The position numbers and the translations under genes are program-made. This document shows positions 16,001 through 16,875 of a stretch of 16,875 nucleotides of DNA, one piece after another; position 1 is the first letter of the stretch; each line of letters starts with the position of its first letter. Below the pieces are notes generated by a model that saw only the letters and a program-made list of their open reading frames with translations, was not told the DNA's origin and did no database searches. This stretch comes from Candidatus Neomicrothrix sp. UBA7388 (lineage in GTDB: Bacteria > Actinomycetota > Acidimicrobiia > Acidimicrobiales > Poriferisodalaceae): positions 17,821-34,695 of the forward strand of contig DKNM01000001.1 of the NCBI GenBank assembly GCA_002470695.1, given 5' to 3'.

Positions 16001-16831
16001 ATGGAGATTAAAGACAAAGTTGCCATTGTTACGGGTGGAGGAAGCGGTATCGGGGAAGCTCTCGCTCACCGATTTGCTGACGAAGGCGCCCGCGCGGTTG
16101 TAGTCGTTGACATGGATGTTGATAACGCGCAGAGGGTCGCGGGCATGATTGACATCGCGACAGCGATGCAACTCGACGTTACCGATGAGGCAGGCACCAT
16201 AGAACTAGTCAACCAAACAGTTAAAGAACATGGTGGCCTAGACATTTTTGTTTCGAATGCGGGGTACGTAACACAAGGTGGTCTTGAAACAGAGAACGAC
16301 GAGATTCAACGAATGTGGGAAGTGCATGTTATGTCTCACATCTACGCTGCGCGAGCTTCGGTGCCAGTAATGGTTGCTAATGGGGGTGGTTATCTTCTCA
16401 ACACAGCCTCAGCGGCAGGTTTATTGACGCAGCTGGGTTCAATGCAGTACTCAATCACAAAAGCAGCAGCAGTTTCCTTGGGAGAGTTTCTTGCCATTAC
16501 CTACGGTGAGCGAGGAATCCGAGTTTCAATGCTGTGTCCGCAAGCTGTCGAAACCAATATCCTTGCCAACAGCCCGGACCGCCTTGACCAAGGCACCGGC
16601 ACGCCAGGGAGCGCAGCGGGGGATGGTGTGCTGAGCCCAGAGCAACTTGCCGACACGGTAATTGAGTGCATGTCGGAAGAGCGATTTTTAGTGTTGCCGC
16701 ACCCCGAGGTGCAGACCTACAGAGAGCGAAAAGCCAACGATGTGGACCGCTGGATTAAAGGGATGCAACGTTTCGAGAGTCAGCTTTTTGCGCAAAGCGA
16801 TTTGAGGCCCGCTGATTGGCTTCTCAGCTGA
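16001..16831 (+). CDS. Short-chain dehydrogenase/reductase (second copy)
   Basis: The 276-residue protein is a classical SDR: TGGGSGIG (11-18), Asp37 after the second strand (NAD preference), SNAG (85-88), catalytic Ser137 in NTASAAG, and Tyr150/Lys154 (YSITK). The tetrad Asn position is His109 in WEVHVMSHIYAARA, a variant I recall from other actinobacterial members with this signature. The ending differs from the common VDGG type: it reads LPHPEVQTYRERKANDVDRWIKGM, seen in SDRs annotated only as generic. ATG 16001 gives a standard N-terminus (MEIKDKVAIVTGG); the frame is open much further upstream, but that part overlaps the divergent CoA-transferase and is not conserved. It diverges from that CoA-transferase, echoing the CoA-transferase/SDR pairing at the left. 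The last 44 bp of the window (16832-16875) show no gene and no clear terminator. Confidence 0.92.
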   Translation: MEIKDKVAIVTGGGSGIGEALAHRFADEGARAVVVVDMDVDNAQRVAGMIDIATAMQLDVTDEAGTIELVNQTVKEHGGLDIFVSNAGYVTQGGLETENDEIQRMWEVHVMSHIYAARASVPVMVANGGGYLLNTASAAGLLTQLGSMQYSITKAAAVSLGEFLAITYGERGIRVSMLCPQAVETNILANSPDRLDQGTGTPGSAAGDGVLSPEQLADTVIECMSEERFLVLPHPEVQTYRERKANDVDRWIKGMQRFESQLFAQSDLRPADWLLS

Positions 16832-16875
16832 GAACTAAAGCAAATTAATTAAGATCTTTGTGACAGTCCCCGCGG

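Overview
The window looks like chromosomal DNA from an actinobacterium, most plausibly an Acidimicrobiia-like (possibly marine) lineage. The evidence is indirect: an F420-type luciferase-like oxidoreductase, two CaiB/BaiF CoA-transferases each near a short-chain dehydrogenase (SDR), a short ECF sigma factor followed by a membrane protein, and start sites of the kind common in actinobacteria (GTG/TTG starts; some genes with no Shine-Dalgarno (SD) but a TANNNT hexamer 6-7 nt before the start). GC content looks close to one half by eye. No rRNA, tRNA, CRISPR array or insertion sequence was seen, and no gap between genes exceeds about 140 bp.

Left part, + strand (1-2917): the 3' part of a TauD/TfdA-family Fe(II)/2-oxoglutarate dioxygenase, a CaiB/BaiF CoA-transferase and an SDR. 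The last two are separated by one base and are almost certainly co-translated. This is a small catabolic cluster; the substrate cannot be told from sequence.

Middle left, + strand (3031-6296): an ECF-type sigma factor, an overlapping gene for a single-pass membrane protein that probably acts as its anti-sigma factor or sensor, and an amidase-signature hydrolase 22 bp further on. The second and third genes appear to start at TTG behind strong SD sequences.

Middle right, - strand (6259-13766): a luciferase-like oxidoreductase followed by a large two-gene recombination/repair module. The first of the pair is AddB-like: a degenerate helicase with a PD-(D/E)XK nuclease and an incomplete iron-sulfur cysteine set. 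The second is AddA-like: a full UvrD-type motor plus an intact nuclease. The pair overlaps by 8 bp and probably forms a heterodimer that processes double-strand DNA ends. The AddA-like gene runs 38 bp into the end of the amidase gene on the other strand.

Right part (13767-16875): a double-hotdog acyl-CoA thioesterase (+), a second CaiB/BaiF CoA-transferase (-) and a second SDR (+), again suggesting CoA-thioester metabolism. The thioesterase and oxidoreductase genes diverge from a 22-bp gap. That gap contains two overlapping, dyad-related TANNNT motifs, each exactly 6 nt from its ATG: a candidate bidirectional promoter giving two leaderless mRNAs. The same spacing occurs before the second SDR gene. 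This promoter arrangement and the unusual AddAB-like pair are the most interesting features. I see no clear wholly new system.
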